From: Calidifontibacter indicus
GTDB taxonomy: Bacteria; Actinomycetota; Actinomycetes; Actinomycetales; Dermatophilaceae
NCBI RefSeq assembly: GCF_003386865.1
Contig: NZ_QTUA01000001.1
Span: forward strand, 3,038,001 to 3,102,000
DNA: 64,000 bases
Direction of reading: 5' to 3'
The notes beneath the pieces were generated by a model. That model was not told the origin of the DNA, did not search any database, and saw nothing but the letters and a program-made list of their open reading frames with translations. Positions 28,598 to 39,599 of the stretch are shown here, in pieces; the stretch's first letter is position 1; each line of letters starts with the position of its first letter. Both the position numbers and the translations under genes were made by a program.

Positions 28598-29395
28598 ATG
28601 ATGCCGCAGTCCCCCGCGACCGACGCCGCCCGGTTGCTCGACGTTGCCCGCCGGGTGTTGTTCGTGCACGCCCACCCGGACGACGAGACGCTGGCCACCG
28701 GCGCGCTCATCGCCGAACTCGTCGACCGCGGGGTCGAGGTGCACGTGCTCACCGCAACTCGCGGCGAACGCGGCGAGTTGGTGCCTGGTGTGGCCGACGT
28801 CGAGCCCGGTTCGGCGGCCTTCGTGGCGTTGCGTGAGCAGGAACTGCGTCGCGCGCTGGCGGCTCTCGGCGTCGACCATCACGCCTTCCTCGGCACCGCA
28901 CCGGCCCGCGACCCCGGTGCGACGACCGCACGCCGCTACCGCGACTCGGGCATGCGCTGGGTGACCCCCGACGTGGCCGGTCCGGCCGAAGACTCCGGCC
29001 CCGAGTCACTCACTGCCGCAACGGTTTCCGAGGCCGCCAGTGACCTCGACGCATATGTCGCGGCCACCGCGCCCGACCTGTTGATCTCCTACGACAAGAA
29101 CGGCGGCTACGGTCACCCCGACCACGTGCGCACGCACGACCTCACCGCCCAGGTGGCCGGCCACACCGGCATCCCGATGCTCGAGGTGATCCCGCCCGAT
29201 CGCACGGTCGACGGCGACCTCGACGCGATCGCATGGCTCGACCTGTCGAGCCGACTCGGACGTGTGCAGGATGCGCTGCGCGCGCACGCGTCGCAGGTGC
29301 AGGTCGACGGCGACCACGTGGTGCACGTCGGAGGGCAACGCGAACCCATCGTCGTGCGCGCCGGTGTTCGCCTGCGCGCCACCGAAGCTCCGTAG
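28598..29395 (+). CDS. PIG-L family deacetylase (MshB-like)
   Basis: Zinc-dependent N-acetyl-sugar deacetylase family. The 265-residue protein has the metal motif AHPDDE (residues 25-30) and the second motif YDKNGGYGHPDHVRTH (about 166-181), supplying the third zinc ligand. This second motif is close to that of MshB, the mycothiol-pathway deacetylase, so GlcNAc-inositol is a possible substrate; a mycothiol conjugate amidase or another LmbE-type activity cannot be excluded. It is in a run of plus-strand genes after kgd and is followed by a second PIG-L protein. Confidence 0.85.
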   Translation: MMPQSPATDAARLLDVARRVLFVHAHPDDETLATGALIAELVDRGVEVHVLTATRGERGELVPGVADVEPGSAAFVALREQELRRALAALGVDHHAFLGTAPARDPGATTARRYRDSGMRWVTPDVAGPAEDSGPESLTAATVSEAASDLDAYVAATAPDLLISYDKNGGYGHPDHVRTHDLTAQVAGHTGIPMLEVIPPDRTVDGDLDAIAWLDLSSRLGRVQDALRAHASQVQVDGDHVVHVGGQREPIVVRAGVRLRATEAP

Positions 29396-29404
29396 GCTGA
29401 TGTC

Positions 29405-30154
29405 ATGACCTCGACGCCGACCTCCGACCCCTCGCCTCTGCTCCCCGCGCTGCCCGACGAGGACTGGTCGCGGGTGTTGTGCGTCGTCGCCCACCCCGAC
29501 GACATGGAGTACGGCTCGTCCGCCGCCGTCGCCGCCTGGACCGCGCGCGGGGTCGAGGTCACCTACCTGCTGCTGACCAGCGGTGAGGCCGGCATGCAGA
29601 CGCCGCCGGAGCAGGTCGGGCCGATCCGGGCGGACGAACAGGCCAAGGCGTGCGAGACGGTCGATGTCAGCGACCTGGTCATCATGAACCACCCCGACGG
29701 GATGCTGATGCCGACGCTCGAGCTGCGTCGCGACATCGCCCGGGTGATCCGCCGGGTGCGTCCCGACGCGGTGCTCACCGCCAACTTCGACTTCGAGGCG
29801 TATGGCGGTCTGAACCAGGCCGACCACCGGGCCGCCGGGCTGGCGACCGTCGACGCGGTGCGCGACGCCGACAACACATGGGTCTTCCGCGAGCTCGCCG
29901 AGGACGAGGGATTGCGCAAGTGGCACACCCGGTGGCTGCTGGTGGCCGGGCACCCGGACGCCACCCACGCCCTGGCGGTGGGCGCCGACCAGGTCGCCGC
30001 GTCCGTCGCGTCGCTCGAATGCCACCAGGCCTATCTGGCTGACCTGCCGTGGCACCCGAAGCCGGCCGACTTCATCCCGGAGATCCTGCGCACCGGCGGA
30101 AAGGCAGCCGGCCACGAGTTCGCAGTGACCTTCCGCGCCTACGACCTGGGTTAG
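29405..30154 (+). CDS. PIG-L family deacetylase, second copy
   Basis: A 249-residue LmbE/PIG-L protein with the metal motif VVAHPDDMEYG (about 27-37) and a second motif NQADHRAAG (about 139-147). It differs from the preceding copy, so the pair is not a recent duplication. The Asp-Asp-Met form resembles the LmbE-like branch acting on varied N-acetyl or amide substrates. The start lies 9 bases after the upstream stop. Substrate unknown. Confidence 0.83.
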   Translation: MTSTPTSDPSPLLPALPDEDWSRVLCVVAHPDDMEYGSSAAVAAWTARGVEVTYLLLTSGEAGMQTPPEQVGPIRADEQAKACETVDVSDLVIMNHPDGMLMPTLELRRDIARVIRRVRPDAVLTANFDFEAYGGLNQADHRAAGLATVDAVRDADNTWVFRELAEDEGLRKWHTRWLLVAGHPDATHALAVGADQVAASVASLECHQAYLADLPWHPKPADFIPEILRTGGKAAGHEFAVTFRAYDLG

Positions 30155-30273
30155 TGCGGCATCGCCGGTGGTGGCACCTTCTGTACCGCTACGAAAGGCT
30201 CACGGCGGCGGGACGGCTCGTGCTCCCAGCGACGAAGGAGCAGGGATCACGAACGCCGAAGGAGCCGCCAGAG
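30155..30273. other. Convergent intergenic gap with weak hairpin
   Basis: The 119-base gap between a PIG-L gene and the convergent sugar transferase holds a 6-bp stem (30221-30226 with 30237-30242, 10-base loop) that might end transcription. Nothing else recognised. Confidence 0.3.
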
Positions 30274-31734
30274 CTAATACGCACCGTCGCCGCGGATCAC
30301 AGCGCGCACGGTCTTCACCAGAATCAGCAGGTCACCGGTGATCGACCAGTTCTCGACGTAGTAGAGGTCCTTGCGCACGCTCTCGTCCCAGGTGAGGTTG
30401 GAGCGTCCGCCGACCTGCCAGGGGCCGGTGATGCCGGGCTTGACGTAGAGGCGCCGGTGCACGTGCTGGTCGTAGAGGTCGACCTCGGTGGGCAGCGGCG
30501 GACGGGGACCGACGAGCGACATGTCACCACGCAGCACATCGAACAGCTGCGGCAGTTCGTCGATCGAGTAGCGGCGGATGAAACGGCCGACGCGGGTGAC
30601 CCGCGGGTCGGCGCGCAACTTGAACAGGATCGCGTTGCCGTCGTGCCGGGCGCGCAGTTCGGCCTGCTTCGCCTCGGCGTCGGGCACCATCGAGCGGAAC
30701 TTCGTGATGCGGAACCGGTCGCCGTTGACCCCGACCCGCTCCTGGCGGTAGAAGATCGGGCCGCGATCCTCGAGTTTGATGGCGAGCGCCGCGATGAGCA
30801 TGACCGGCATGAGCGCGAGCGTTCCGAGGCCGCCGACGATGACGTCGAAGGCGCGTTTGCCGAGGTACTTCACGCCGGTGTAGCGCGGCATGTCGACCGC
30901 GATCAGCGGGAGTCCGTCGACCGGCTGCCAGTGGATTCGAGGGCCCGCCACGTCGGTGATCCGGGAGGCGAGCACCAGGTCGCAGTCGGTGTCTTCCAGG
31001 GCCCAGCCGAGGTCACGCAGGAAGGTCGGCCCGCTCGAACTCTGGCCGGCGACGACCACGGCGGTGGCACCGGAGATGACGGCGGACCGGGCGGCGTCCT
31101 CGGGCAGCCCCATCTCAGGGAGCATTCCGCCGTCGGCGAGTTCGAACTCGGCGTCGGTGCCGCCGGTCGCAACCGCGACCACCTTGTAGCCGGCGATGGA
31201 GGCCCGTTCCATGGCGTCGACGACGTAGCGCACCTCGACGGGTGACCCGACGACAAGCGCGCGTTCGACCCACTCGCCGCGCTCCCGCTGGCGCACCAGC
31301 ATGCGGCGGGCGGCCAGCCGTCCGACCAGTAGTAGGAAGAGCCCGAGGGGTAGCGCGACGAGCAGGAATCCGCGGGCGAACTGGATCTGGAACAGTGCCG
31401 CGAAGATCGCGATGCCACCGAAGGTCGACCAGGTGGCGCGCGCCAGTCCGTGGTACTCGGCGGATCCGACGGCCACGACCCGCAGGCTGTAGCCACCGAA
31501 CGCGGCGATGGTGGCCAGCCACGCGATGCCGAGCAGAACCGCGGTCTGGGGGTAGGAGAGTTCGGCGAGGCCGGACACCCGGCGATCGGTCTCGTCGCCG
31601 AACCGGATGATGACGGCGGTGCCGAGCGCGACGGCGACGGCGACGAAGTCGAAGGCGAACAGCCGTGCCTGCATCTTGCGGCGCCAGCCGACGTCTGTGC
31701 TCGCGACTGTTGTGACCCGCTGGTCGATGGCCAT
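30274..31734 (-). CDS. Polyprenyl-phosphate sugar-1-phosphate transferase (WcaJ/WbaP-like)
   Basis: Starts a surface polysaccharide by moving a sugar phosphate from a nucleotide sugar to undecaprenyl phosphate. The 486-residue protein has about four or five N-terminal helices (20-130), a CoA-binding/Rossmann-like middle region (about 140-270) and a C-terminal bacterial sugar-transferase domain (about 285-486) with KRAFDVIVGGLGTLALMP, the active-site KFRSM, DELPQLFDVLRGDMSLVGPRP (split reading) and the closing KTVRAVIRGDGAY. It begins 2 bases after rfbD and so is probably in the rhamnose operon. Confidence 0.9.
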   Translation of the reverse strand: MAIDQRVTTVASTDVGWRRKMQARLFAFDFVAVAVALGTAVIIRFGDETDRRVSGLAELSYPQTAVLLGIAWLATIAAFGGYSLRVVAVGSAEYHGLARATWSTFGGIAIFAALFQIQFARGFLLVALPLGLFLLLVGRLAARRMLVRQRERGEWVERALVVGSPVEVRYVVDAMERASIAGYKVVAVATGGTDAEFELADGGMLPEMGLPEDAARSAVISGATAVVVAGQSSSGPTFLRDLGWALEDTDCDLVLASRITDVAGPRIHWQPVDGLPLIAVDMPRYTGVKYLGKRAFDVIVGGLGTLALMPVMLIAALAIKLEDRGPIFYRQERVGVNGDRFRITKFRSMVPDAEAKQAELRARHDGNAILFKLRADPRVTRVGRFIRRYSIDELPQLFDVLRGDMSLVGPRPPLPTEVDLYDQHVHRRLYVKPGITGPWQVGGRSNLTWDESVRKDLYYVENWSITGDLLILVKTVRAVIRGDGAY

Positions 31735-31736
31735 GG

Positions 31737-32683
31737 TCAGCCCTGGTTCTGGGAGTCGTTCGTCGAGGGGGCGGTGGCCGGCGAGGCGGCGGACAGGACA
31801 TCGCTCACGGCGGGCAGTGCGGTGGCCAGGCGGTCGGCCCAGTCGGCGATCGGGTCGATGCCGACCGAGGCGAACGCGTCGTGGCCGAGCACGCTGTTGG
31901 CCGGACGCTGCGCGGGCGTGGGGAACTGTTCGGTGCTGATCGGGTTGACCCTGGCCGGGTCGAGCCCGGACAACCGGAAGATCTCCTGGGCGAACCCGTG
32001 CCAGCTCGTCGCGCCGCTGCTGGTGCCGTGGTAGTAGCCGCCCGGCGCACCGGAATCGACCAGTCGCACGATCAACTCGGCCAGATCGTGCGTCCAGGTC
32101 GGCTGCCCCTCCTGATCGGCCACCACTGTCAAAGTGTTCCGCTCACCGGCCAGTCGCAGCATCGTCTTGACGAAATTGCCTCCTCCCGCGCCGTACAACC
32201 ATGCGGTGCGCACCACGTACGCGTCCGGGTCGGCCGCACGCACGGCCCACTCCCCGGCCACCTTGGTGCGGCCGTACGCCGACCGCGGCGCCTGCGGGTG
32301 GTCCTCGCCGTACGCTCCCTGCGCGGCACCGTCGAACACGTAATCGGTCGACACGTGCACGAACCGTGCACCAACCTCACGCGCCACGACAGCGGCGTTC
32401 CGGGCCCCGACCGCGTTGATCGCGAACGCCTCGGCCTCATGAGCCTCGGCCGCGTCGACCGCGGTCCACGCCGCACAGTTGACGACGACCCGAACGCCGG
32501 ACGAACCCAGCGACCGCGACTCCCCCGCAGCCGACCCCGTAACCGACACTGCGGCACGCACCGCGTCGAGATCACGGATGTCGCAGTCGGCGCTACCCAA
32601 CGCCACGAACTCCCGACCGGCAGTTGTCAGCACACGCTGCAGATCCTGACCGAGCATGCCGGTCCCCCCCAGCAACACCCACA

Positions 32684-32684
<1 letters not shown>
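31737..32684 (-). CDS. rfbD: dTDP-4-dehydrorhamnose reductase
   Basis: Last step of dTDP-L-rhamnose synthesis, an NAD(P)H reduction. The 315-residue extended SDR protein has the cofactor loop GGTGMLGQDL (about 7-16), the STDYVFDG active-site stretch, and the catalytic YGRTK (Tyr and Lys). Its ATG overlaps the rfbB stop by one base (TGATG). A Ser/Ala-rich tail of about 20 residues follows the catalytic domain. It is cotranscribed with rfbB upstream and the sugar transferase downstream. Confidence 0.93.
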
Positions 32685-34710
<2,026 letters not shown>

Positions 34711-34777
34711 GCCAAGCACGGACTCTGAGCCGGCCGCGGCTCGAAACCCACCACGATCCCCAAGGACAACCGGACGA

Positions 34778-35380
34778 ATGAACATCGAACCGCTCAAGAT
34801 CGAGGGCGCCTGGGTCGTCACCCCACGCCAATTCCCCGACGACAGAGGCGTTTTCATGGAAGGCTTCCGCGCCGACCACCTCGCCGAACACACCGGCCAC
34901 CAGATGCAGGTCGTCCAGACCAACATCTCCGTCTCCTGCGCCGGCACCGTCCGCGGCATCCACTACGCCGACGTCCCGCCCTCCCAAGCCAAATACATCA
35001 CCGCCACCACCGGCGCCCTCATTGACTACATCGTCGACATCCGCGTCGGCTCCCCCACATACGGCCAATTCGACTCCGTGCTCCTCGACGCAGACACCCG
35101 CAGAGCCGTCTACCTTTCCGAAGGCCTCGGCCACGCCTTCTGCGCCCTGCAGGACAACACCACCGCCGTCTACCTCTGCTCCGCCGTCTACAACCCCCAA
35201 CGCGAACACGGCATCCACCCCCTCGACCCCACCATCGCGCTCACCCTCCCCGACGACATCGACGCCCCCACCCTGTCACCCAAGGACGCCGCCGCCCCCA
35301 CACTCGCTGAGGCCGCCGAACAAGGACTCCTGCCCCGCTACGAAGACTGCTTGCACTTCCGCAACTCCCTGCGCGGCTGA
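34778..35380 (+). CDS. rfbC: dTDP-4-dehydrorhamnose 3,5-epimerase
   Basis: Third step of dTDP-L-rhamnose synthesis, a double epimerisation. The 200-residue cupin protein has the RGIHYAD motif with the catalytic histidine, the DYIVDIRVGSPTYGQ strand block, and SEGLGHAFCAL followed by the YLCSAVYNP segment with the conserved tyrosine. Length is typical. All four rhamnose genes are therefore in the window. The third-position bases are very C-rich here, but no clear sign of transfer was established. Confidence 0.93.
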   Translation: MNIEPLKIEGAWVVTPRQFPDDRGVFMEGFRADHLAEHTGHQMQVVQTNISVSCAGTVRGIHYADVPPSQAKYITATTGALIDYIVDIRVGSPTYGQFDSVLLDADTRRAVYLSEGLGHAFCALQDNTTAVYLCSAVYNPQREHGIHPLDPTIALTLPDDIDAPTLSPKDAAAPTLAEAAEQGLLPRYEDCLHFRNSLRG

Positions 35381-35517
35381 GTGCCGACCGGACGGGGTGT
35401 TACGTCCACGTCACACTTCGGCACGTCAAGCCGCTGCCGGCGACGGACGGTGCAAAGATGTGCGTCACTTGCGGCCCGCCGGGTCGCGTACGCAGTTCCG
35501 CACGCAAGGAGTTCCAC

Positions 35518-36459
35518 ATGGCCATCGTCCACTCACGTACGCGCGTCGCTCTCGTCGGCGCCATCGCAGTCAGCTTCGGTCTCACCGCGTGCGGTTCGGA
35601 CAGCCTCGGCGGCTCTTCGTCGTCGTCCTCGAGCACCACCTCCGCCTCGGTGAGCGCCGACACGAAGCTGGCCGACATGGTGCCGGCGGCGATCAAGAGC
35701 AAGGGCACGCTCACGATCGGCACGGACGCGTCCTACGCGCCCAACGAGTTCCTGGCCGCCGATGGCAAGACCGTCCAGGGCCTCGACATCGACCTCACCA
35801 AGGCGGTGCTGGCGAAGCTCGGTCTGAAGGCCAACTTCCAGAACGCCAGCTTCGGCACCATCCAGAACGGTGTGCAGTCGGGCAAGTACGACATGGGTGT
35901 CTCCTCGTTCACCATCAACAAGACCCGCCTGCAGCAGGTCACGATGGTCAGCTACTTCAGCGCCGGCACGCAGTGGGCGACCAAGAAGGGCAACCCCCCG
36001 CAAAGGGCGGTCGGCGAGGACAAGGTCGACGTCAACAACCCGTGCGGCCTGACCGTCGGGGTGCAGAAGGACACGGTGCAGGTCGACGACCTCACCGCCC
36101 GCAGCAAGAAGTGCACCGACGAAGGCAAGCCTGGCATCACCCAGGTCGTCGAGCAGGACCAGAGCAAGGTCACGGCCGACCTGGTCTCCGGCAAGGTCAA
36201 GGCGATGGCGGCCGACTCCCCGGTGACGCTGTACGCCGTCAAGACCACCAACGGCGCGGTCGAGACCGTGGGCGACATCTACGACTCGGCGCCCTACGGA
36301 CTCGTGCTGAAGAAGGACCAGACCGACTTCGGCAAGGCGCTCGTCGAGGGCCTGAAGGCGATCAAGGCCGACGGCAGCTACGACACCATCCTGAAGAACT
36401 GGAACAACAGCTCCGGCGCCACCAGTTCCTTCGAGGTGAACCCGAGTGTCGCAAGCTGA
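35518..36459 (+). CDS. Amino-acid ABC transporter substrate-binding lipoprotein
   Basis: Extracytoplasmic receptor of a polar amino-acid importer. The 313-residue protein has a lipoprotein signal peptide with lipobox LTAC (Cys25), a Ser-rich tether (32-45), and a bacterial solute-binding family 3 domain (about 55-310) starting LTIGTDASYAPNEF, with the FGTIQNGVQSGKYDMGV specificity strand. Two cysteines near 185 and 210 could form a disulfide. The ATG at 35518 has AAGGA 7 bases upstream. The end overlaps the permease start by 14 bases. Confidence 0.9.
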   Translation: MAIVHSRTRVALVGAIAVSFGLTACGSDSLGGSSSSSSSTTSASVSADTKLADMVPAAIKSKGTLTIGTDASYAPNEFLAADGKTVQGLDIDLTKAVLAKLGLKANFQNASFGTIQNGVQSGKYDMGVSSFTINKTRLQQVTMVSYFSAGTQWATKKGNPPQRAVGEDKVDVNNPCGLTVGVQKDTVQVDDLTARSKKCTDEGKPGITQVVEQDQSKVTADLVSGKVKAMAADSPVTLYAVKTTNGAVETVGDIYDSAPYGLVLKKDQTDFGKALVEGLKAIKADGSYDTILKNWNNSSGATSSFEVNPSVAS

Positions 36460-37405
36460 CCAAGCTGTGACCGGTGACCGGCCGGGCGAGATCGACGCCC
36501 GGCCGGTGCCGCACCCGCTGCGGTGGGTGGCCATCGCGATCATCGTCCTGCTCGTCGCGATGATGATCAGTTCGTTCGTCACCAACGCCCAGTGGAACTG
36601 GGGCTTCGTCGGCACGGTGATGAACTACAAGCCGGTGCTCCAGGGCCTGGTGCAGGGCACCATCGTCGGCACCCTCGGTGCCATGGTTCTCGGCGTCGGC
36701 CTCGGCATCATCCTGGCGATCATGCGGTTGTCGGAGAACCCCGTGCTGCGCGGCGTCTCGTTCGTCTACACCTGGTTCTTCCGGGCGATCCCGCGCCTGG
36801 TGCTACTGGTCATGATGGGTTCGGGCATCGCGGTGCTCTACCCCAAGCTCGACATCGGTTTCCCGTTCGCCCAGCAGATCTTCGGTGTCGACAACGCCCT
36901 GATGGTCGGGTCGATCGACGTCAACAAGCTGTCCAACGGCATCATCGTCGGCATCCTCGGCCTCGGTCTGTCCGAGGCCGCGTACATGGCCGAGATCGCG
37001 CGCGCCGGCATCCAGTCGGTCGACCGTGGTCAGACGGAGGCGGCGCAGGCACTCGGCATGTCGCCCGGCAAGACCATGCGGCGCGTGGTGCTGCCGCAGG
37101 CGATGCGGGTGATCGTGCCGCCCACCGGCAACGAGACGATCGCGATGGTCAAGGACACCTCGCTGCTGTCGGCGGTGCCGGTCACGATGGAGCTGTGGTA
37201 CCAGGTGTCGACCGTCGGTAACCAGACCTACAAGATCGTGCCCGCCTATGTGGCCGGTTTCGTCTGGTACCTCATCGTCTGCTCGGTGCTCATGGTCGGC
37301 CAGGCCTGGCTGGAGCGCCGCTTCGGACGCGGTTTCGGCAACTCGAACCTCAGCGCGTCGCAACGCACGAAGTTCCTCGGCATGATCGGAGGTGGCGGCA
37401 AGTGA
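36446..37405 (+). CDS. Polar amino-acid ABC transporter permease (HisM/GlnP type)
   Basis: Membrane subunit of the importer. The 319-residue protein starts at a GTG inside the end of the binding-protein gene. It has an N-terminal helix (about 27-46), then the BPD_transp_1 domain with about five helices and the EAA loop [20 protein letters not shown], followed by [15 protein letters not shown], as in glutamine and histidine permeases. Only one permease gene is present, so a homodimer is likely. It overlaps the ATPase by four bases (GTGA). Confidence 0.92.
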   Translation: MSQADQAVTGDRPGEIDARPVPHPLRWVAIAIIVLLVAMMISSFVTNAQWNWGFVGTVMNYKPVLQGLVQGTIVGTLGAMVLGVGLGIILAIMRLSENPVLRGVSFVYTWFFRAIPRLVLLVMMGSGIAVLYPKLDIGFPFAQQIFGVDNALMVGSIDVNKLSNGIIVGILGLGLSEAAYMAEIARAGIQSVDRGQTEAAQALGMSPGKTMRRVVLPQAMRVIVPPTGNETIAMVKDTSLLSAVPVTMELWYQVSTVGNQTYKIVPAYVAGFVWYLIVCSVLMVGQAWLERRFGRGFGNSNLSASQRTKFLGMIGGGGK

Positions 37406-38259
37406 GCCCCGAACTCGCCCAGGAGGCGACCGGACGCCCGACCGGCGACGGCACCTCCCTCGTCCACGCCGTCAACGTCACCAAGAGCTTCTACGGCAAC
37501 CAGGTGCTCAAGGGCATCGACCTCGACGTGCACGAGGGTGAGGTGGTGTGCCTGCTCGGTCCGTCCGGCTCGGGCAAGACCACCTTCCTGCGCTGCATCA
37601 ACCAGCTCGAGACGATCAACGGCGGACGCATCTGGGTCGACGGCGACCTCATGGGTTACGAGGACCGCGGCGGCACGCTGCACCGCCTCGCCGACAAGAA
37701 GATCGCGGCCCAGCGGCGCGAGATCGGCATGGTGTTCCAGCGGTTCAACCTCTTCCCGCACATGACGGCTCTCGAGAACGTCGCCGAGGCGCCGGTGCAC
37801 GTGAAGGGCGTCGACAAGAAGACTGCCCGTGCCGAGGCGCGCGAGCTGCTCGAGCGAGTGGGCCTGGGTGAACGCTGCGACCACTACCCGGCGCAGTTGT
37901 CGGGCGGCCAGCAGCAGCGGGTCGCGATCGCGCGGGCGTTGGCGATGAAGCCGAAGCTGATGCTCTTCGACGAGCCCACGTCGGCACTCGACCCGGAGTT
38001 GGTCGGCGAGGTGCTCGAAGTGATGCGCGAGCTGGCCGAAGGCGGCATGACGATGATCGTGGTCACCCACGAGATCGCGTTCGCCCGTGACGTCGCCGAC
38101 CGGGTGGTGTTCATGGACGGAGGTGTCGTGGTCGAGCAGGGCCCGCCGCGAGAGGTCATCGCCAAGCCGCAGCACGAGCGCACCCGCGCGTTCCTGCGGC
38201 GCATCCTGGCCGAACAACACGAGAGCCCCGAGCCGTCGCCCGACGCGATCAACGAGTGA
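37402..38259 (+). CDS. Polar amino-acid ABC transporter ATP-binding protein (GlnQ type)
   Basis: ATPase of the importer. The 285-residue protein carries Walker [11 protein letters not shown] (about 54-63), the Q-loop [16 protein letters not shown], signature [20 protein letters not shown], Walker [15 protein letters not shown] and the switch histidine in VVTHEI. The length and order match GlnQ/HisP. The gene starts at a GTG overlapping the permease stop, and its own stop overlaps the start of sodX (GTGA), an unusual fusion of a transporter operon to superoxide dismutase maturation. Confidence 0.93.
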   Translation: MSPELAQEATGRPTGDGTSLVHAVNVTKSFYGNQVLKGIDLDVHEGEVVCLLGPSGSGKTTFLRCINQLETINGGRIWVDGDLMGYEDRGGTLHRLADKKIAAQRREIGMVFQRFNLFPHMTALENVAEAPVHVKGVDKKTARAEARELLERVGLGERCDHYPAQLSGGQQQRVAIARALAMKPKLMLFDEPTSALDPELVGEVLEVMRELAEGGMTMIVVTHEIAFARDVADRVVFMDGGVVVEQGPPREVIAKPQHERTRAFLRRILAEQHESPEPSPDAINE

Positions 38260-38582
38260 GCGGCACCAACCGTCGGATCGGCCTCGCCGTCGTGCGGGGC
38301 CGATCCATGGTGCCGACCTTCGCCGACGGCGACCGGCTGCTCGTCCTGCACGGTGCGCGACCGCGTCCGGGCCGGTGCCATGTGGTGCAACTGCCCGCCC
38401 GGCCGATCGCGGTCAAGCGGGTCGCGTACGCCACCGACGACGGCTGGTGGGTGCTCAGCGACAACGCCCCCGAGGGCACGGACTCCCGCGTGCTGGGCGC
38501 GATCCCACCGGAAGGGATGATCGCGCGGGTGATCGCGCCGATCCGGCTGCCCCGCCGCCCGCGGCGCGGCGCGGCGGAGTAA
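38256..38582 (+). CDS. sodX: Nickel superoxide dismutase maturation protease
   Basis: A short S26-type signal-peptidase relative that removes the SodN propeptide so that the new N-terminal histidine can bind nickel. The 108-residue protein has the nucleophile Ser17 in [16 protein letters not shown] and the general base Lys54 in IAVKRVAY; the third block [11 protein letters not shown] is also typical. It has no membrane anchor, unlike leader peptidases, which fits a cytosolic or peripheral processing role. The start overlaps the ABC ATPase stop by four bases, and sodN follows after 68 bases. Confidence 0.88.
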   Translation: MSGTNRRIGLAVVRGRSMVPTFADGDRLLVLHGARPRPGRCHVVQLPARPIAVKRVAYATDDGWWVLSDNAPEGTDSRVLGAIPPEGMIARVIAPIRLPRRPRRGAAE

Positions 38583-38650
38583 GTTCTGACATGACAGGGC
38601 CCGCGGTGCTCCGCCATCGCGGCCGACCGAAGACCACGGAGAGGATCCAC

Positions 38651-39052
38651 ATGTTCCGCCGTTTCATCGCCCCGACGCTCGAGGTCAGCGCCCACTGCGA
38701 CCTTCCCTGCGGTGTCTACGACCCCGCGCAGGCCCGCATCGAGGCCGAGTCGATCAAGGCCGTCTGCCAGAAGGCCGCCGACAGCGACGACCCCGACTTC
38801 CGCACCCGCGCCCTGATCATCAAGGAGCAGCGCTCCGAGCTGGTCAAGCACCACCTGTGGGTGCTGTGGACCGACTACTTCAAGCCGCCGCACTTCGAGA
38901 AGTTCCCCGAGCTGCACACCCTCGTCAACGAGGCCACCAAGCTCGCCGGTGCCTCCGGCACCAAGGGTTCGCTCGACGTCGACGTCGCCGACCAGCTGCT
39001 GGGCAAGATCGACGAGATCGCCCGCATCTTCGCGGAGACCAAGAAGGCCTGA
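38651..39052 (+). CDS. sodN: Nickel superoxide dismutase (precursor)
   Basis: Converts superoxide to oxygen and hydrogen peroxide. The 133-residue precursor has a 14-residue leader (MFRRFIAPTLEVSA) followed by the nickel hook HCDLPCGVYDP. After cleavage His1, Cys2 and Cys6 of the mature chain (His15, Cys16, Cys20 here) bind nickel. The remaining helical-bundle body, with EQRSELVKHHLWVLWTDYF, is typical in sequence and length (119 residues mature). A terminator lies 17 bases after the stop. In Streptomyces such genes are controlled by the nickel regulator Nur; no Nur box was identified here. Confidence 0.96.
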   Translation: MFRRFIAPTLEVSAHCDLPCGVYDPAQARIEAESIKAVCQKAADSDDPDFRTRALIIKEQRSELVKHHLWVLWTDYFKPPHFEKFPELHTLVNEATKLAGASGTKGSLDVDVADQLLGKIDEIARIFAETKKA

Positions 39053-39069
39053 GCCTGGTTTCACACGCC

Positions 39070-39103
39070 GAAGGGCGCCATCCGATCGCGGGTGGCGCCC
39101 TTC
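39070..39103 (+). terminator. Intrinsic terminator after sodN
   Basis: A 14-bp stem (39070-39083 with 39090-39103, one wobble pair) and 6-base loop begin 17 bases after the sodN stop. It closes the transporter-sodX-sodN unit. Confidence 0.8.
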
Positions 39104-39204
39104 GCCTGTGTCGTCACCTTGGTCATCACCTTGGTCGTCAGGCTGTCGTCAGGTGATGGCGGCTCGCCGCAAGAATTGGACAAACCCATACCTTCGCTGA
39201 TCTA

Positions 39205-39220
39205 TGTGATCCAGCTCACT
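39205..39220. promoter_or_regulatory. CRP/GlxR-like operator upstream of DUF3311-symporter operon
   Basis: TGTGA (39205-39209), six bases, then TCACT (39216-39220). This matches nine of ten conserved CRP positions, and its spacer TCCAGC is also close to the E. coli consensus. It lies 62 bases before the DUF3311 start. A second, perfect site precedes DUF485-actP, so two monocarboxylate-transporter operons share this signal. Confidence 0.6.
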
Positions 39221-39281
39221 TTCGGTAGGTTGCCGTGGTCCCATACGCCACAAGCGTCCCGTCGATCCCACTGGGAGCGCC

Positions 39282-39599
39282 ATGCAACACGATCCGGACA
39301 AACCACCCCCGGCCAACAAATCCCTGCTCGTCCTCGCCGGCGTGCTGCTGGTCATCCCCTGCCTGGCGCTCGTGCCGGTGGGTTGGTACGCCAGCGCCGA
39401 CGACCCCCGCGCCCATGACATCGCCGGCTGGCCGATCTTCATCTGGTACCAGATGTTGATGGTGCCGATCACCGCGCTGTTCACCGTCGCCGCGTTCTTC
39501 GTGGTGAAGAAGGCGCGACCGCACGTGCCGGTGCACGCCGTCGGTCGCCACGCGGCCGATGACGGCGCCGACGTCCAGCACCCTGGGGCCGACGCATGA
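39282..39599 (+). CDS. DUF3311 small membrane protein
   Basis: A 105-residue protein with two predicted helices (about 14-35, LLVLAGVLLVIPCLALVP, and 50-72) and the WYASADDPRAHDIAGWPIFIWYQ segment typical of DUF3311. Members sit directly before SSF symporters of the MctP type and are presumed accessory subunits. Its stop overlaps the symporter ATG (ATGA), so the two are coupled. It has a hydrophilic His/Asp-rich C-terminal tail. Confidence 0.85.
   Translation: MQHDPDKPPPANKSLLVLAGVLLVIPCLALVPVGWYASADDPRAHDIAGWPIFIWYQMLMVPITALFTVAAFFVVKKARPHVPVHAVGRHAADDGADVQHPGADA

Noticed and set aside
29393-29404. TAGGCT before the second PIG-L gene as a leaderless promoter
   Set aside because: The TAG is the stop codon of the preceding gene, so the hexamer is probably fortuitous; the same holds for TAAAGT before the LytTR gene.
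28579-30154. A biosynthetic gene cluster around the two PIG-L deacetylases
   Set aside because: No glycosyltransferase, ligase or acyltransferase of a pathway is adjacent; the rhamnose genes further on form a separate convergent unit.
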